Shown here: positions 1 through 10,504 of the stretch, piece by piece
Layout of the letters: every line of letters starts with the position of its first letter
How positions within the stretch are numbered: position 1 is the stretch's first letter
Source of the DNA: Mesobacillus foraminis
Lineage (GTDB): Bacteria > Bacillota > Bacilli > Bacillales > Cytobacillaceae
Length of the DNA: 64,000 bases
Direction: 5' to 3'
Assembly (NCBI RefSeq): GCF_004340465.1
Contig: NZ_SLVV01000005.1
Coordinates: forward strand, 389,669-453,668
Position numbers and translations under genes: made by a program
The notes under the pieces: generated by a model
What the model was told of the DNA's origin: nothing
The model's input: the letters and a program-made list of their open reading frames with translations, nothing else
The model's database searches: none

Positions 1-69
1 CTCCTCTTTATTACATAGACCTTATTCGTCACAATTAAATGATTCCCTTTTAAAATATCATTTTTTTTT

Positions 70-420
70 CTATTTTTCACCGTTTGAGGACCATTTAGCC
101 AAAAGGATTCTCCTAATAACGGCAATATTCTGAAACAGCCTTACCCCAAAGGCAAATACAGCTGCTAAATACAAGTCTACACCAAGATGAACACCTAGAA
201 AAGCTAAACTTGCGGCAAGCAGAATATTAAAAAAGAAACCTGAAACAAATACTTTTTCATCATAAATATTTTGAAGCTGGGCCCTTATTCCTCCAAACAT
301 TGTATCCAATGCAGCCAGTATCGCAATCGACAGATAATTAGAATATTCCTCGGGAATTCTGATATCCGTCAACAATCCAATGATGACTCCAATGACGAGC
401 CCCATAAAAGGAAGCCACAT
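70..420 (-). CDS. sbp: Small basic protein Sbp (DUF1290 family)
   Basis: A 116-residue, mostly hydrophobic protein with about four predicted membrane segments and a basic C-terminus (ends KWSSNGEK). Length, hydrophobicity and position directly after the two DUF881 genes match Sbp, which precedes ftsA in Bacillus. It follows ylxX with a 2-base gap, so it is co-transcribed and probably translationally coupled. Its function is not established; the location suggests a link to the division machinery. ftsA should start just beyond the left edge of the window. Confidence 0.88.
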   Translation of the reverse strand: MWLPFMGLVIGVIIGLLTDIRIPEEYSNYLSIAILAALDTMFGGIRAQLQNIYDEKVFVSGFFFNILLAASLAFLGVHLGVDLYLAAVFAFGVRLFQNIAVIRRILLAKWSSNGEK

Positions 421-422
421 TA

Positions 423-1151
423 TTACCCGCCTCCTTTTGCTGTTTCCACAGGCTCCATGAACCGGATCCTCACTGTATCTTCATAGGCTGGAATTTCAAT
501 ATCTGTTTGAGGTTTCTTGATGCTGACCTGCAGATTATCGATGAAGAAATCTTCAATCACCTGGGAAGCCTGCATCCGGTTGTATAGCTTCTCCGCATCC
601 TGTGCACTTGCTGCAATGACCTTTATTTCCAAAGGGAATCTTTTTAACGAACGGCCGTTAATTTTTGTTTCTTTATTAATGTCACGGATGACCGTAGTAT
701 TAATGACCCTCTGGCCATCCACAGCTGCATGTATGGCCCCGTTCAAATTTAATTCATTTAACAGCCTTTTTAGCAAGCTGGGGGAAACATAGCTGACAGG
801 CACCTCTGCCCCAAGCTCTTCACCAATGGGATATAGCGTCAGAATCACTCCCGGGCCAGAAACCTTCGTTAAACCCGCCTCTGATTTCAACTCACTTAAT
901 GTATCCTTAAGAACCATTGCTTTGCTTTGCTGGCGTTCATTTTTATATTTTGTGAGTTTTTCTTCATTCGAACGAATCTCGAGCAGCAATTGGGACTGAA
1001 TTTCCTTTTCAGCCATCAGGTCTTCCCTCAGCTCCCATGTATCCCGGGTATCCCTGACAACAGGTTCGCTTACTGTCCTGAATTGGATGGCAACCATAAA
1101 GCCAATTATTGCGGCCGTCAAGGCAAAGTAGAAGTTCTTTTGGCTGCGCAT
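423..1151 (-). CDS. ylxX: DUF881 family membrane-anchored protein (YlxX-like)
   Basis: A DUF881 protein: one N-terminal membrane anchor (residues about 8-26), a coiled-coil-like charged stretch (about 35-90), then the globular DUF881 domain with the typical GPGVILTL segment. ATG at 1151 is preferred because AGGTGA lies 5 bases upstream; the longer frame begins with a GTG inside that site. It is the second of two tandem DUF881 paralogues between divIB and sbp, the B. subtilis ylxW-ylxX arrangement. Function is unknown; anchor plus coiled coil suggests a structural role at the division site, which is inference. Confidence 0.85.
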   Translation of the reverse strand: MRSQKNFYFALTAAIIGFMVAIQFRTVSEPVVRDTRDTWELREDLMAEKEIQSQLLLEIRSNEEKLTKYKNERQQSKAMVLKDTLSELKSEAGLTKVSGPGVILTLYPIGEELGAEVPVSYVSPSLLKRLLNELNLNGAIHAAVDGQRVINTTVIRDINKETKINGRSLKRFPLEIKVIAASAQDAEKLYNRMQASQVIEDFFIDNLQVSIKKPQTDIEIPAYEDTVRIRFMEPVETAKGGG

Positions 1152-1205
1152 CACACTCACCTATCCTTATTAAAGTCTTGCCATGGCAACGCTTGTCCAT
1201 CACCT

Positions 1206-1916
1206 TTATTTTTTTCCGACAATTGGGTCCATGACAATCCCATCTTGTTCCTGCAGGGAAAATATAATCTCGTCGTTTACCAATTGATCCTTGACCCCGC
1301 CGGTAATGTTCAGGGCAGATGCAAGCACTTCAGGGTCGCCAATTGCGGTTATTTCAAAAGGAGCCGGATGCTGATAGCCGTCAACTGTAATGACAGGGCC
1401 ATCACAGATAATATAGGAATTGTGGGTCAGCCTCTGCCCATTTATCGCCACCGCTGTAGCACCGGATATATATAATTCATTTATCACTTTAAATACGTGA
1501 TGCTCATGGACAAGATAATTATTGATGTTTTCTTCATTCGGATTATATTCCCCATCTGAAAGGGTAACTTTTACACCATTTCCCTTAACCTTTACCTTCC
1601 CAAGAAACATCCTGTATTTCTCGGCATCTTCAGCGAGGTTAAAATAGATTTCCGCTTCCTTTGCCAGCTCGGCTTCGTAATTCCTTACCATTTCCTGCTT
1701 TTCGTTCAATTCCTTCTGTAAAGCCCGATTTGTCTCTTCCTGCTCAATCAGCTGATTTCGGAGGCTGATATTTTGCTCCCATTGCCTGTCAGTGATCATG
1801 CCTTTGCTTCTCTCATTCTGATTAATCCGATATGAAAAGGCAATCATGAATCCGAGCACAATACAAACCAATGACAATACAACACGGTTAGTCTTCACTT
1901 TCTTTTTTAAGCTCAA
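1206..1916 (-). CDS. ylxW: DUF881 family membrane-anchored protein (YlxW-like)
   Basis: First of two DUF881 paralogues. It has a membrane segment near residues 11-28, a long charged region that looks coiled-coil (about 45-95), then the DUF881 domain with a KGNGVKVTLSDG segment. The frame opens with TTG inside the 3' end of divIB, giving a 29-base overlap; an in-frame GTG at 1898 (protein MKTNRVVL) shortens the overlap to 11 bases and is an equally possible start. Neither has a strong ribosome binding site, so translational coupling to divIB is likely. Biochemical role unknown. Confidence 0.85.
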   Translation of the reverse strand: MSLKKKVKTNRVVLSLVCIVLGFMIAFSYRINQNERSKGMITDRQWEQNISLRNQLIEQEETNRALQKELNEKQEMVRNYEAELAKEAEIYFNLAEDAEKYRMFLGKVKVKGNGVKVTLSDGEYNPNEENINNYLVHEHHVFKVINELYISGATAVAINGQRLTHNSYIICDGPVITVDGYQHPAPFEITAIGDPEVLASALNITGGVKDQLVNDEIIFSLQEQDGIVMDPIVGKK

Positions 1917-2679
1917 CTTCTTCAGCTTCCTCTGCTTGATACGCTTTAAAATACGAGCCTACCTCCAGGTCAATGACCCCTTTTTGAGCAGGGTCCAGCT
2001 GACTGATAATAGAAGGATAATGGGTCATCTTTTCTGTAAAATTCCTTAATGTTGCATTAACCTCGTATCCATCATTCATGAAGAGATTTATTCGGTAGGC
2101 ATCCGTTTTTGAAGGTTTATAATGAATTTCTGAAATGGAACTGAGGATTTCATCCGGCAGACGTTCAAGAGAAGAAATCATTTCGTCAAGAGCCTTGCCC
2201 TCCTTGAACCCAATCAGGATGGGGGCATTGACAGGCATATCATCTGACAAATCATTCCCAAGTATTTCACCGTTTCCCAATACAGGGAAGAAATCCTTCC
2301 CTTTGGAAAGATAGGCCAGCTTTTCGTATTCTTTAAGTTCAATCTTTACGGTATTTGGAAGGCGGACAGTAACCTCCGCATTTTTAATCTCCGGAAGCTT
2401 TTCCAGCTTGCTTTCTGCCTCGTTTCTATTTATCTTCCAAATATTTGACTGGCTTGAAATTTCACTGAACTTCAATATTTCATCGGCAGTGTAGGAATCA
2501 TTTCCATGAACGGAGAACGATTTAACCTTGCTTAACGGGGATTGGAAGTAAATGATGCAAAGGATGAGTGTGAAAAATAAAATCAACATGATGATCAGTC
2601 TTCTATTTGCTTTTTTTCTCCTTTGGAGTTTCAGTTTGGGAATTCGCTCCTCAATTGAAACAATTTTTTCTTTTTCCAT
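1888..2679 (-). CDS. divIB: Cell division protein DivIB (FtsQ homologue)
   Basis: DivIB/FtsQ joins FtsL and DivIC in the septal complex that regulates PBP2B and FtsW. The 263-residue protein has a basic cytoplasmic tail (residues 1-28), one membrane segment (about 29-47), a POTRA domain starting at VKSFSVHGND, a beta domain, and an acidic, Glu-rich C-terminal tail (EEAEEVELKKESED), all typical of Bacillus DivIB. A GAGGTGATGGGGA site precedes the ATG. A terminator-like hairpin separates it from murB upstream, so it may have a promoter of its own. Confidence 0.93.
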   Translation of the reverse strand: MEKEKIVSIEERIPKLKLQRRKKANRRLIIMLILFFTLILCIIYFQSPLSKVKSFSVHGNDSYTADEILKFSEISSQSNIWKINRNEAESKLEKLPEIKNAEVTVRLPNTVKIELKEYEKLAYLSKGKDFFPVLGNGEILGNDLSDDMPVNAPILIGFKEGKALDEMISSLERLPDEILSSISEIHYKPSKTDAYRINLFMNDGYEVNATLRNFTEKMTHYPSIISQLDPAQKGVIDLEVGSYFKAYQAEEAEEVELKKESED

Positions 2680-2777
2680 TCCCCATCACCTCTTTCAAAG
2701 CAAATCGATACCTTGGCAGGTCAAACCTTCCTGCAAGGAAATCAAAAATCAAAGAAGAGCTGCCAAAGGGGCTAAAG

Positions 2778-2808
2778 TGAAAACAACGGCACGAAATTCA
2801 TGCCGTTA
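2778..2808 (-). terminator. Terminator-like hairpin between murB and divIB
   Basis: On the minus strand AACGGCA, a 9-base loop, TGCCGTT and then GTTTTC. Stem of 7 bp with a short T tract. It lies about 85 bases downstream of the murB stop and upstream of divIB, so it could reduce read-through from murB into the divIB-ylxWX-sbp group. Confidence 0.5.
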
Positions 2809-2890
2809 TTTCTTTAGGACCACATCTGCCGCTGCATAATCTGATGAACTATTATACCACATTTTTAGTATTAAGGGTGTTAGTTTCCAG

Positions 2891-3799
2891 CTAAATCCGC
2901 CCAATTATTTCTACTTCAGTTTCCATCTCTACACCATAAAGATCCTGGATGGTTGCCTTAACATGTTCGATTAAGGCAAGGACGTCCTCAGCCTTTGCAT
3001 TTCCAGCATTGACAATAAAGTTCCCATGCATTTCAGAAATCTTTGCCCCTCCGATTTGATGTCCTTTCAACCCAGCCTTTTCAATTAACTGGCCTGCATA
3101 CTCAGGTAGGGGATTTCTAAAGATTGAGCCGGCGCAAGGCGAACTCCATGGCTGGGTATCCTTCCGGTAATCCTTATTTTTCTTGATTTCAGCAATTATT
3201 TCGTCCTTATTGGCTTCCTTGAGCTGAAAAACAGCTTCCAGTACAATTCCCGGACGTTTCTTCTGAAGCACTGAGGTTCTATAGGAAAACTCCATTTCAT
3301 CGACAGACAGCCACTCCATTGCTCCGTCCTCGAACAGAACATGTGCTTTTTCCAGGATCTTAGAAACATCAGAACCATGGGCTCCGGCGTTCATATAAAC
3401 AGCCCCGCCTACGGACCCCGGTATGCCTGCCGCAAATTCTAGACCAGACAATCCTTTTCTGCTCATTGCCATTGCCAGGCTTACAACAGAAACCCCGCCG
3501 CCAACCGAAATTTTTGTCCCGTCGATTTCAAGATGGTCAAGTCCGGCTCCTAATTTGATAACTGCGCCTTCAATACCTTTATCGGAGACAAGCAGATTGG
3601 AACCACGGCCAATCGCTGTCCACTTTACCCCTGCTTCTTTAATTGCTGTCATCACCTTCGCAAGATTTTCAATTGAAGATGGTTCGATAAACAAGTCCGC
3701 AGGACCGCCGATTTTAATTGTCGTATGGCTTGACAGCGGCTCTTGCACTCTAACACTCCCTATATTCATTTCAAGGAGTTTACTTGCCAGTTCCTTCAT
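2891..3799 (-). CDS. murB: UDP-N-acetylenolpyruvoylglucosamine reductase MurB
   Basis: Catalyses NADPH-dependent reduction of UDP-GlcNAc-enolpyruvate to UDP-MurNAc in the cytoplasm, the second committed step of peptidoglycan precursor synthesis. FAD-binding signatures are clear: [11 protein letters not shown] near residue 62, [19 protein letters not shown] near 124-142, and the catalytic serine segment [10 protein letters not shown] near 222-231. At 302 residues it fits the shorter Gram-positive class. It sits between murG and divIB as in B. subtilis. Confidence 0.96.
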   Translation of the reverse strand: MKELASKLLEMNIGSVRVQEPLSSHTTIKIGGPADLFIEPSSIENLAKVMTAIKEAGVKWTAIGRGSNLLVSDKGIEGAVIKLGAGLDHLEIDGTKISVGGGVSVVSLAMAMSRKGLSGLEFAAGIPGSVGGAVYMNAGAHGSDVSKILEKAHVLFEDGAMEWLSVDEMEFSYRTSVLQKKRPGIVLEAVFQLKEANKDEIIAEIKKNKDYRKDTQPWSSPCAGSIFRNPLPEYAGQLIEKAGLKGHQIGGAKISEMHGNFIVNAGNAKAEDVLALIEHVKATIQDLYGVEMETEVEIIGRI

Positions 3800-3858
3800 T
3801 TATATCTTCCTTTCCTGCTAGCTCTTACATTCATGATATGCCGATCGGTTTTACAGGG

Positions 3859-4950
3859 CTACTTGACTAGTTCCTGTAACAAACGGTACATCCTTGCGGC
3901 AGCATCGGGAATGCCCAGTTCTTTGGACGCCGCCTTCATTTGCTTCAATCGGTCTCCATCTGTCAGGATGCTGTCAATATGCTCTACCAGCTTAGGCCCG
4001 GTAAGATCTTTCTCGAGCAAAAGTACAGCGGCTTCGTGGTCGCTTAATGCCCTTGCATTTTTTTCTTGATGATTATCCGTTACGTAAGGGCTAGGAATCA
4101 GGATGCTCGGGATGCCAAGCGAAGTTAATTCTGCGAGTGTAGTAGCCCCAGCACGGGCAACGGTCAAATCAATCCCTGCAAGCACTTCAGGCATGTTATG
4201 AATGAAAGGCTTGATAATTACATTTTCGGGATTTCCGATCAGCTCGACTTCTTTTTTCACTTCATCATAGTGAACATCACCGGTAACATAGAGTACCTGA
4301 TATGGCTTGCTTCCAAGTTCGGTGATGGATTTCAGCACCGCTTCGTTAAGAGGCTTTGCCCCCCGGCTTCCGCCAAAGATTAATACAGCTGGTTTGTTTA
4401 TTTTCAACCCTGCTGAAAGCCGGCCTTTGATACCATCCTGTCCGAGCACCTCAGAGGCACGTGGATTTCCTGTCATGACCACTTTATTTTCAGGGAAAAA
4501 TTGCCGCGCTTCCTCGAAGCAGATTCCAATTCGGTCCACATATCTGCTTAAAAACTTATTGGTCAGTCCTGGTACACTGTTTTGCTCATGAATGACAGTA
4601 GGAATTCCGAGCTTGGCGGCTGCATAAACCACTGGCCCGCAAACATAGCCCCCTGTCCCTATGACTACATCGGCTTTGAACTCCTTCAGGATTTTTCTGC
4701 TGTTTCTCACACCTTTGAGGAATCTTAAAACAGTTTTAACATTCTCGAAACTTAGCTTCCTTCTAAATCCTGTAATATGTATTGATTTAAAAGCGATATT
4801 TTCTCTCGGCACTATTTTGCTTTCAAGTCCTTTTTCTGTTCCTATATAGAGAAACTCGGCGTTTTTATCTGTTTTTTGAATTTCTCTGATCAAGGCTAGT
4901 GCTGGATAAATGTGGCCTCCAGTTCCTCCGCCGCTTACTACTATTTTCAT
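3859..4950 (-). CDS. murG: UDP-GlcNAc:undecaprenyl-PP-MurNAc-pentapeptide GlcNAc transferase MurG
   Basis: Transfers GlcNAc onto lipid I to form lipid II on the cytoplasmic membrane face (GT28 family). The start at 4950 is chosen because the protein then begins [13 protein letters not shown], the family N-terminus, after an AGAGGTGGAAAA ribosome site; the longer frame adds 26 unrelated residues. Other motifs are HEQNSVPG near 125, GGSRGAK near 190, and the acceptor-binding [11 protein letters not shown] near 265. Length 363 residues matches B. subtilis MurG. Preceded by a spoVE terminator, so it may use its own promoter. Confidence 0.96.
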   Translation of the reverse strand: MKIVVSGGGTGGHIYPALALIREIQKTDKNAEFLYIGTEKGLESKIVPRENIAFKSIHITGFRRKLSFENVKTVLRFLKGVRNSRKILKEFKADVVIGTGGYVCGPVVYAAAKLGIPTVIHEQNSVPGLTNKFLSRYVDRIGICFEEARQFFPENKVVMTGNPRASEVLGQDGIKGRLSAGLKINKPAVLIFGGSRGAKPLNEAVLKSITELGSKPYQVLYVTGDVHYDEVKKEVELIGNPENVIIKPFIHNMPEVLAGIDLTVARAGATTLAELTSLGIPSILIPSPYVTDNHQEKNARALSDHEAAVLLLEKDLTGPKLVEHIDSILTDGDRLKQMKAASKELGIPDAAARMYRLLQELVK

Positions 4951-5143
4951 TTTTCCACCTCTTGGAGAGATTATCAATATTTCTATTGCAGCTAAAAACC
5001 GAGGGAGTCTTTGCAATAAAACGGGCACCCCCCGGCTTTACCCTATTCTACTACATTCTAAACACAGCAGGGATTTTTAAAATGATTGTTACTGAACTGT
5101 AATATAGAAATAGTGTTTTTATTAACTATTAAGGCATGAATGA

Positions 5144-5173
5144 GAATAAAAAGAAACCCTGCTTCACAGGGTT
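5144..5173 (-). terminator. spoVE terminator
   Basis: Minus-strand hairpin AACCCTG, 5-base loop, CAGGGTT followed by TCTTTTTATT, starting 4 bases after the spoVE stop codon. A good intrinsic terminator that separates spoVE from murG. Confidence 0.8.
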
Positions 5174-5176
5174 AAT

Positions 5177-6277
5177 TCAATATCTGGAGTATCTGCTTAT
5201 ATTCAGCAGCACTCCTATTGCCATAAGCATTAAAGTCAGGGAAGATCCACCATAGCTCAGAAACGGCAAGGTAATCCCCGTAACAGGCATTAACCCGGTA
5301 ACAACACCTATATTGATCATGACCTGGATAGCGACCATGGCTATAATCCCAGCGGCTAACAGGCTTCCATACAGGTCCGGGGCACCCAAAGCGATTCTGA
5401 CTCCCCGCCAAAGCAGCAGGGAAAATAGAATCAGGACAAACGAACCGCCTATGAACCCTAATTCCTCAGCGATAATGGCGAAAATAAAATCAGTTTGAGG
5501 CTCGGGCAGATAAAAGAACTTTTGCCTGCTTTGTCCAAGCCCGAGCCCGAATAGTCCCCCGGGCCCTATTGCATAAAGAGACTGGATCATCTGAAAACCA
5601 CTGCCAAGCGGATCCTCCCAGGGATCGAGAAAGGAAGTAATCCTTTTCATCCGGTAGGGTGCAGATGCAATCAAGCCCACAAATCCTGCTACGCCCAGCA
5701 GGCCCAAAAACGCAAAATGGCTTATTTTTGCTCCCGCAATAAAAATCATGACAACACATGTTCCAACCATGACAGTACCTGTCCCAAGATCGGGCTGAAG
5801 CATAATCATGCCAAACGCGGTAAAAACCAATGACAGAGAAGGCAGCAGTCCAGATTTAAACGAAGTGATTAATTTCTGCTTTTCCGAAAGGAACTTAGCA
5901 AGAAATGCAATCATCGCCAATTTCATAAACTCGGAAGGCTGAATGGAAAAAGCCCCCACCCCGATCCAGCTCCTTGAACCGTTCCTGACATTTCCAATCC
6001 CAGGTATGAGGACAAGCAGCAGAAGAACGAAACAAACAATGACCAGCACCTTTGCCCATGTCCGCCATGTCCAGTAATCGACATTCATTATGAAAAACAT
6101 CGCGATGATACCGACACCTGCGAATAACATTTGTCTTTTGGCAAAGAAGAAGGAGTCATCAAATTTATATTCTGCCCAAATTGCGCTTGCACTGTATACC
6201 ATCGTCAGTCCAACGGCCAGAAGTGAAAAAGTGACAATTAAAAGTATGAAGTCAGGAGTCGTTTTTTTGGTTGGCAA
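5177..6277 (-). CDS. spoVE: SEDS-family protein SpoVE (sporulation FtsW/RodA homologue)
   Basis: A SEDS-family lipid II polymerase of 366 residues with about ten membrane segments. In B. subtilis SpoVE works with SpoVD to build spore cortex peptidoglycan. Family features: YSASAIWA in the first helix region, GAFSIQPSEFMK near 110, GSGFQMIQSLYAIGPGG near 225-241, and PVTGITLPFLSYGGSS near the C-terminus. TTG start 7 bases after GAGGTG. The position between murD and murG, and a second SEDS gene at 47122-48330, support SpoVE here rather than FtsW. Confidence 0.92.
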   Translation of the reverse strand: MPTKKTTPDFILLIVTFSLLAVGLTMVYSASAIWAEYKFDDSFFFAKRQMLFAGVGIIAMFFIMNVDYWTWRTWAKVLVIVCFVLLLLVLIPGIGNVRNGSRSWIGVGAFSIQPSEFMKLAMIAFLAKFLSEKQKLITSFKSGLLPSLSLVFTAFGMIMLQPDLGTGTVMVGTCVVMIFIAGAKISHFAFLGLLGVAGFVGLIASAPYRMKRITSFLDPWEDPLGSGFQMIQSLYAIGPGGLFGLGLGQSRQKFFYLPEPQTDFIFAIIAEELGFIGGSFVLILFSLLLWRGVRIALGAPDLYGSLLAAGIIAMVAIQVMINIGVVTGLMPVTGITLPFLSYGGSSLTLMLMAIGVLLNISRYSRY

Positions 6278-6368
6278 TGGAACACACCTCGACGGTTAGA
6301 TTAGAACCTGTACGATGCTTACCAATCCATTTAGCCGAAGCAATGATTTGTGAGATCGAAGACAAGCC

Positions 6369-7721
6369 CTACTTAAGCTTATGCACGGCTTCGATGAACA
6401 TGTCTCCTCTGACCTCAAAAGTTTTATATTGATCCCAGCTTGCACAGGCAGGGGAAAGGAGAACAACGTCTCCCGCATCGGAAAGGTTGAAAGCTTCAGG
6501 AACAGCTTTTTCAACATTATCGACGTGAACGATTGTTTTTATCCCTGCCGCTTCTCCCGCCATTTTAATCTTTTCTGCCGTCTGCCCAAAAGTCACCAGA
6601 GCTTTTACGCCATCAAGCGAAGGCACAAGCTCGTCAAAGCTGTTGCCCCGGTCCAGCCCTCCAGCCAGGAGGACAACAGGTGACTGGAATGCGGAAAGGG
6701 CCTTTTGGGTGGCCAATATATTAGTGGCCTTGGAATCATTGTAAAATTTACGGCCCCCGATTTCTTCTACAAACTGCAGGCGATGCCGAACCCCGGTGAA
6801 GGTTTTTAGCACCTTGATAATTGCCTCTTTATCTGCCCCGGCAAGCCTGGCAGCAGCGACTGCCGAGAGGATATTCTCAAGATTATGTTCTCCCGGAAGG
6901 GCAACTTCTTCCCGGCGGATGATTCTTTCTTCGTTAAAACAGATCCATCCGTCACTGACATATACTCCGTGCGATAATACTTCCCTGGTTGAAAAAGGAA
7001 TCACTTGAGCCTGCGATTTTCTTGCAATTCCCATAACTTTTTCCTGATCTGCATTTACAATTAAATAATCGTCTTTTTCCTGATTTTCGGTAATCCTTGC
7101 TTTAGCCTGATGGTATTCTCCCAAGGTTCCATGATAATCAAGATGTGCTTCATATAGATTGGTTATAATCGCAATTTTTGGCTTAAAAGTAGAAATCCCC
7201 ATCAATTGAAACGAGGACAGCTCAATTACAATCTTGTTTTCAGGTCCGGCTTCCTGTGCCACTCCTGAGGCAACCGTACCAATATTGCCTGCAATTAGAG
7301 GGTTTTTCTTCCCCGCTTTAAGCATATCAAATACCAGCGTGGTAGTAGTGGTCTTGCCATTTGTCCCGGTAATTCCTATAAAAGGAGCCTCAGAAATCTG
7401 ATAGGCAAGCTCTACCTCTGTAATAACAGGAATGCTGTTTTGCATTGCCTTTTGGACCATTGGGTTATGATAAGGGATTCCCGGATTTTTAACGACCAAT
7501 TCAAACCCTTCGTCCATTAATTCAACAGGATGGCCCCCGCAAACCACTTTGATGCCCTGTTCAAGAAGGCCCTGTGCCTCGGGGTTTTCTGACAAAGGTT
7601 TATTATCATTGACCGTGACGAATGCACCAAGCTTGTGCAGCAGGGAAGCCGCACTGACTCCACTTTTCGCAAGGCCAAGGACGAGTATTTTTTTATGCTG
7701 ATAATTAGTTACTGCTTTCAC
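6369..7721 (-). CDS. murD: UDP-N-acetylmuramoyl-L-alanine:D-glutamate ligase MurD
   Basis: ATP-dependent cytoplasmic ligase adding D-Glu to UDP-MurNAc-L-Ala. Domain order is visible: an N-terminal nucleotide-binding fold ([12 protein letters not shown], residues about 14-25), the Mur ligase ATP motif [12 protein letters not shown] near 113-124, the central domain with HLDYHG near 190, and the C-terminal domain starting near FYNDSKATN. At 450 residues it equals the B. subtilis enzyme. It abuts mraY with no gap. Confidence 0.97.
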   Translation of the reverse strand: MKAVTNYQHKKILVLGLAKSGVSAASLLHKLGAFVTVNDNKPLSENPEAQGLLEQGIKVVCGGHPVELMDEGFELVVKNPGIPYHNPMVQKAMQNSIPVITEVELAYQISEAPFIGITGTNGKTTTTTLVFDMLKAGKKNPLIAGNIGTVASGVAQEAGPENKIVIELSSFQLMGISTFKPKIAIITNLYEAHLDYHGTLGEYHQAKARITENQEKDDYLIVNADQEKVMGIARKSQAQVIPFSTREVLSHGVYVSDGWICFNEERIIRREEVALPGEHNLENILSAVAAARLAGADKEAIIKVLKTFTGVRHRLQFVEEIGGRKFYNDSKATNILATQKALSAFQSPVVLLAGGLDRGNSFDELVPSLDGVKALVTFGQTAEKIKMAGEAAGIKTIVHVDNVEKAVPEAFNLSDAGDVVLLSPACASWDQYKTFEVRGDMFIEAVHKLK

Positions 7722-8696
7722 TTATACCCACACCTCAATATAGATTCCAATAATGGCACATAAAAGACCGACAGTCCAGAAAGTGACCACTACACGCCAC
7801 TCTGACCAGCCAATCAGTTCATAGTGGTGATGCAGAGGGCTCATTCTGAAAATCCTCTTGCCTGTTGTCTTAAAGGAAATTACCTGGAGGATAACAGACA
7901 ATGTTTCTAGGACAAAGATTCCGCCAATAATAATCAGCAGGATCTCGAGCTTAGTAAGAATGGCTACTGTTGCGATGGCACCACCAAGCGCAAGTGAACC
8001 TGTATCACCCATAAATACCTTTGCAGGGTGGGCATTAAATACAAGAAACCCCAGTACTGCCCCCACTACAGCAACAGAAAAGATTGCGAGTTCATACTGG
8101 TCCTGGCTCCAGGCCAGGACTGCAAATGCACCGAATGCAATCGCAGCAGTCCCTGAAACAAGTCCATCAAGGCCGTCTGTCAGGTTAACGGCGTTTGAAA
8201 AACCGACCAGCCAAAAAATAACAAACAGCACATATGCCCATCCAAGATCAAAGGATAGGTCCGTAAGCGGCACACTGATTTCCGTTGAAAAATCACTCTG
8301 CCTGAATATAATGTAAAAAATTACAGAAATGACAATCTGTCCTAAAAGTTTCTGTTTTGAAGTAAGTCCAAGATTCCGCTTCATGACAACCTTAATAAAG
8401 TCATCAAGAAAACCGAGCAGCCCAAACCCCAGCGTTACAAACAATAGTAAATAGGTTTCAACTGTAGGCTCAGAGAATTTACCGATCATCACCAAGGTCG
8501 TGACCGTGATAGACAGCAGGATCATGAGGCCGCCCATCGTTGGAGTACCCGTTTTCTTCTGGTGGGATTTAGGTCCTTCTTCCCGGATGCTTTGCCCGAA
8601 TTTAAGCCTTCTAAGGAACGGAATAAAAAGGGGAGAAAGCAGAACTGAAATTAAAAAACCCAGTAGAATCGTGAAAAAGATAACTTGCTCAAGCAT
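7722..8696 (-). CDS. mraY: Phospho-MurNAc-pentapeptide translocase MraY
   Basis: Integral membrane enzyme that transfers phospho-MurNAc-pentapeptide to undecaprenyl phosphate, forming lipid I. About ten membrane helices; catalytic signatures include the conserved Asp pair in GFLDDFIK near 95, NLTDGLDGL near 170, [18 protein letters not shown] near 219-236, and [10 protein letters not shown] near 285, the motif typical of MraY as opposed to WecA. 324 residues. GGGGAGAG precedes the ATG. Immediately upstream of murD. Confidence 0.97.
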   Translation of the reverse strand: MLEQVIFFTILLGFLISVLLSPLFIPFLRRLKFGQSIREEGPKSHQKKTGTPTMGGLMILLSITVTTLVMIGKFSEPTVETYLLLFVTLGFGLLGFLDDFIKVVMKRNLGLTSKQKLLGQIVISVIFYIIFRQSDFSTEISVPLTDLSFDLGWAYVLFVIFWLVGFSNAVNLTDGLDGLVSGTAAIAFGAFAVLAWSQDQYELAIFSVAVVGAVLGFLVFNAHPAKVFMGDTGSLALGGAIATVAILTKLEILLIIIGGIFVLETLSVILQVISFKTTGKRIFRMSPLHHHYELIGWSEWRVVVTFWTVGLLCAIIGIYIEVWV

Positions 8697-8724
8697 TTTT
8701 ACTCTCCCCTTTCTTGACAGACTT

Positions 8725-8753
8725 TTCCGGTATTACACCAAAGGTGTCCGGAA
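8725..8753 (-). other. Stem-loop in the mraY leader
   Basis: TTCCGG and CCGGAA enclose an inner ACACC-TTT-GGTGT hairpin, 28 bases before the mraY start. No T tract follows, so it is not an obvious terminator. It could stabilise or process the transcript between murE and mraY; function unproven. Confidence 0.35.
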
Positions 8754-8848
8754 TATCATATGTTTTTTGGGAGAGATACAGAAGTCTTTCGTTACAAAAA
8801 TAATAGCTTATCAAATGATTGCTTTGCTTTTTTAAGTTGTCCATCGTT

Positions 8849-10321
8849 TTATTCTATTTTTCCTTTCTGCTTTATAGCTTTCAATGCAACTTCCCGATCG
8901 TCAAAATCAAGAATCTGATCTCCAACCTGCTGGTAGGTTTCATGACCTTTCCCCGCAATCAGGATGACATCCCCAGTCTGGGCATTGTTAACAGCATAAT
9001 GAATCGCTTCTTCACGGTCAACTATCTTGATGTAGGACTCCCCTTCAACCCCTTCCTCCATATCAATGAGGATTTGCCCGGGATCTTCACTTCGTGGATT
9101 ATCCGAGGTGAAGATTGGATTGCTTGCATATTCACACGCGATTTTAGCCATTAACGGCCGTTTGGTCCTGTCCCTGTCTCCGCCGCAGCCCACAACAACA
9201 AAAACTCTCTTTTCCGCAAACTGCCCCACCGTTTTCAACACGTTTTCGAGGCTGTCAGGAGTATGGGCGTAATCAACAATAACTGAAAAATCCTGGCCTC
9301 CATCTACAGGTTCAAAACGGCCTGATACCCCTTTTACACTTTCAATGGAAGAAATAATCCCCGCCAGCGGCAAACCTGATGCCAGACCAGTAGCAATTCC
9401 AGCCAATACATTATAAACGCTGAACTTCCCAATAAGCTGAATATTAATCTTATTCACTCCGAGAGGACTTACAAGTTCAAAAGAAGTGCCGCTCGCTGTC
9501 ATGTGCACATTTGTTGCCTTCAGATCAGCGTGATTGTCTATTCCGTAGGTCAGAGTGTGGGCAGACGTAATCCTGGCATATTCTTCACTTGCCGGGTCAT
9601 CCGCATTAAGAACAGCAAATTTGGGCTTATTATGAGAATAAGCATTGCCCAGCTGCGCAAATAGAAGGCCCTTTGCTTTTTTGTATTCTTCCATAGTCTT
9701 GTGATAGTCAAGGTGGTCCTGTGTAAGGTTTGTGAATACCGCCACATCATAATCCGTGCCATGGACCCTTCCATGAACAAGCGCATGCGAAGAAACCTCC
9801 ATCACCGTAGTCTGAACCTCTGCATCTGCCATTTGCTTTAAGGTTTTTTGCAGCGTGAGGCTTTCTGGAGTCGTATTTTTTACCTCAAACGTTCTTTCCC
9901 CGATTTTTGTATACATTGTCCCGATCAGTCCGGTTTTCTGACCTGCATCTGCAAAGATTTTTTCAATCAGATGACTGGTGGTTGTTTTTCCATTCGTCCC
10001 GGTTATGCCAATCATATGGATCTTATGGCTTGGCTGCCCATAAAAAGCATCGGCCAGAACGGCCATGGCTCTAATCGTATTTTTCACCACGATGACAGGG
10101 ACATTCAAATTTAAGTCCCTTTCAGCCAGAACGGCTGAAGCTCCATTGGCTACTGCCGACTGGGCAAAGTCATGCCCATCGACCGTATAGCCTTTGATAC
10201 AGATAAATAAGCTTCCCTTCTGTACTTTTCGGTTATCATTTTCGATCGAAATAATCTCAGGGTTTTCCCCTTTATAGTCAACGAAAGGATGCAAATATCC
10301 CAATAGCTGATGTAGTTTCAT
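8849..10321 (-). CDS. murE: UDP-MurNAc-tripeptide synthetase MurE (meso-DAP type)
   Basis: Adds the third stem-peptide residue. The ATP motif [12 protein letters not shown] lies near residue 109; the DNPR motif (SDNPRSEDP) near 408 marks a meso-diaminopimelate-adding enzyme rather than a lysine-adding one. The start at 10321 ([10 protein letters not shown]) is preferred over a codon 18 bases upstream because GGAGAGG sits 9 bases ahead of it; this gives 490 residues, close to B. subtilis. A strong terminator lies between spoVD and murE, so murE transcription probably does not depend on spoVD. Confidence 0.96.
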   Translation of the reverse strand: MKLHQLLGYLHPFVDYKGENPEIISIENDNRKVQKGSLFICIKGYTVDGHDFAQSAVANGASAVLAERDLNLNVPVIVVKNTIRAMAVLADAFYGQPSHKIHMIGITGTNGKTTTSHLIEKIFADAGQKTGLIGTMYTKIGERTFEVKNTTPESLTLQKTLKQMADAEVQTTVMEVSSHALVHGRVHGTDYDVAVFTNLTQDHLDYHKTMEEYKKAKGLLFAQLGNAYSHNKPKFAVLNADDPASEEYARITSAHTLTYGIDNHADLKATNVHMTASGTSFELVSPLGVNKINIQLIGKFSVYNVLAGIATGLASGLPLAGIISSIESVKGVSGRFEPVDGGQDFSVIVDYAHTPDSLENVLKTVGQFAEKRVFVVVGCGGDRDRTKRPLMAKIACEYASNPIFTSDNPRSEDPGQILIDMEEGVEGESYIKIVDREEAIHYAVNNAQTGDVILIAGKGHETYQQVGDQILDFDDREVALKAIKQKGKIE

Positions 10322-10431
10322 ATAATCAATCCTCTCCAAACAAACATGGCGTTTTATATTTTACATGATTAGGGCAAATTTAGCTATCATTCTCATTGAA
10401 AAGTCCAGGGAGTCCCCATCTTTTTCTCCCA

Positions 10432-10470
10432 TAAAAAAAGGCGGCGATTTAAATTGCTTTATCGCCGCCT
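10432..10470 (-). terminator. spoVD terminator
   Basis: Minus-strand hairpin AGGCGGCGAT with 12-base loop and complementary ATCGCCGCCT, followed by seven T. A strong intrinsic terminator 35 bases after the spoVD stop. Confidence 0.88.
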
Positions 10471-10504
10471 CTTCCCGCTATACTGTCATTCATATACGTT
10501 CGTT

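Noticed and set aside
927..1475. A 182-codon plus-strand frame opposite the DUF881 genes.
   Set aside because: Overlaps two identified minus-strand genes; composition is that of an antisense frame.
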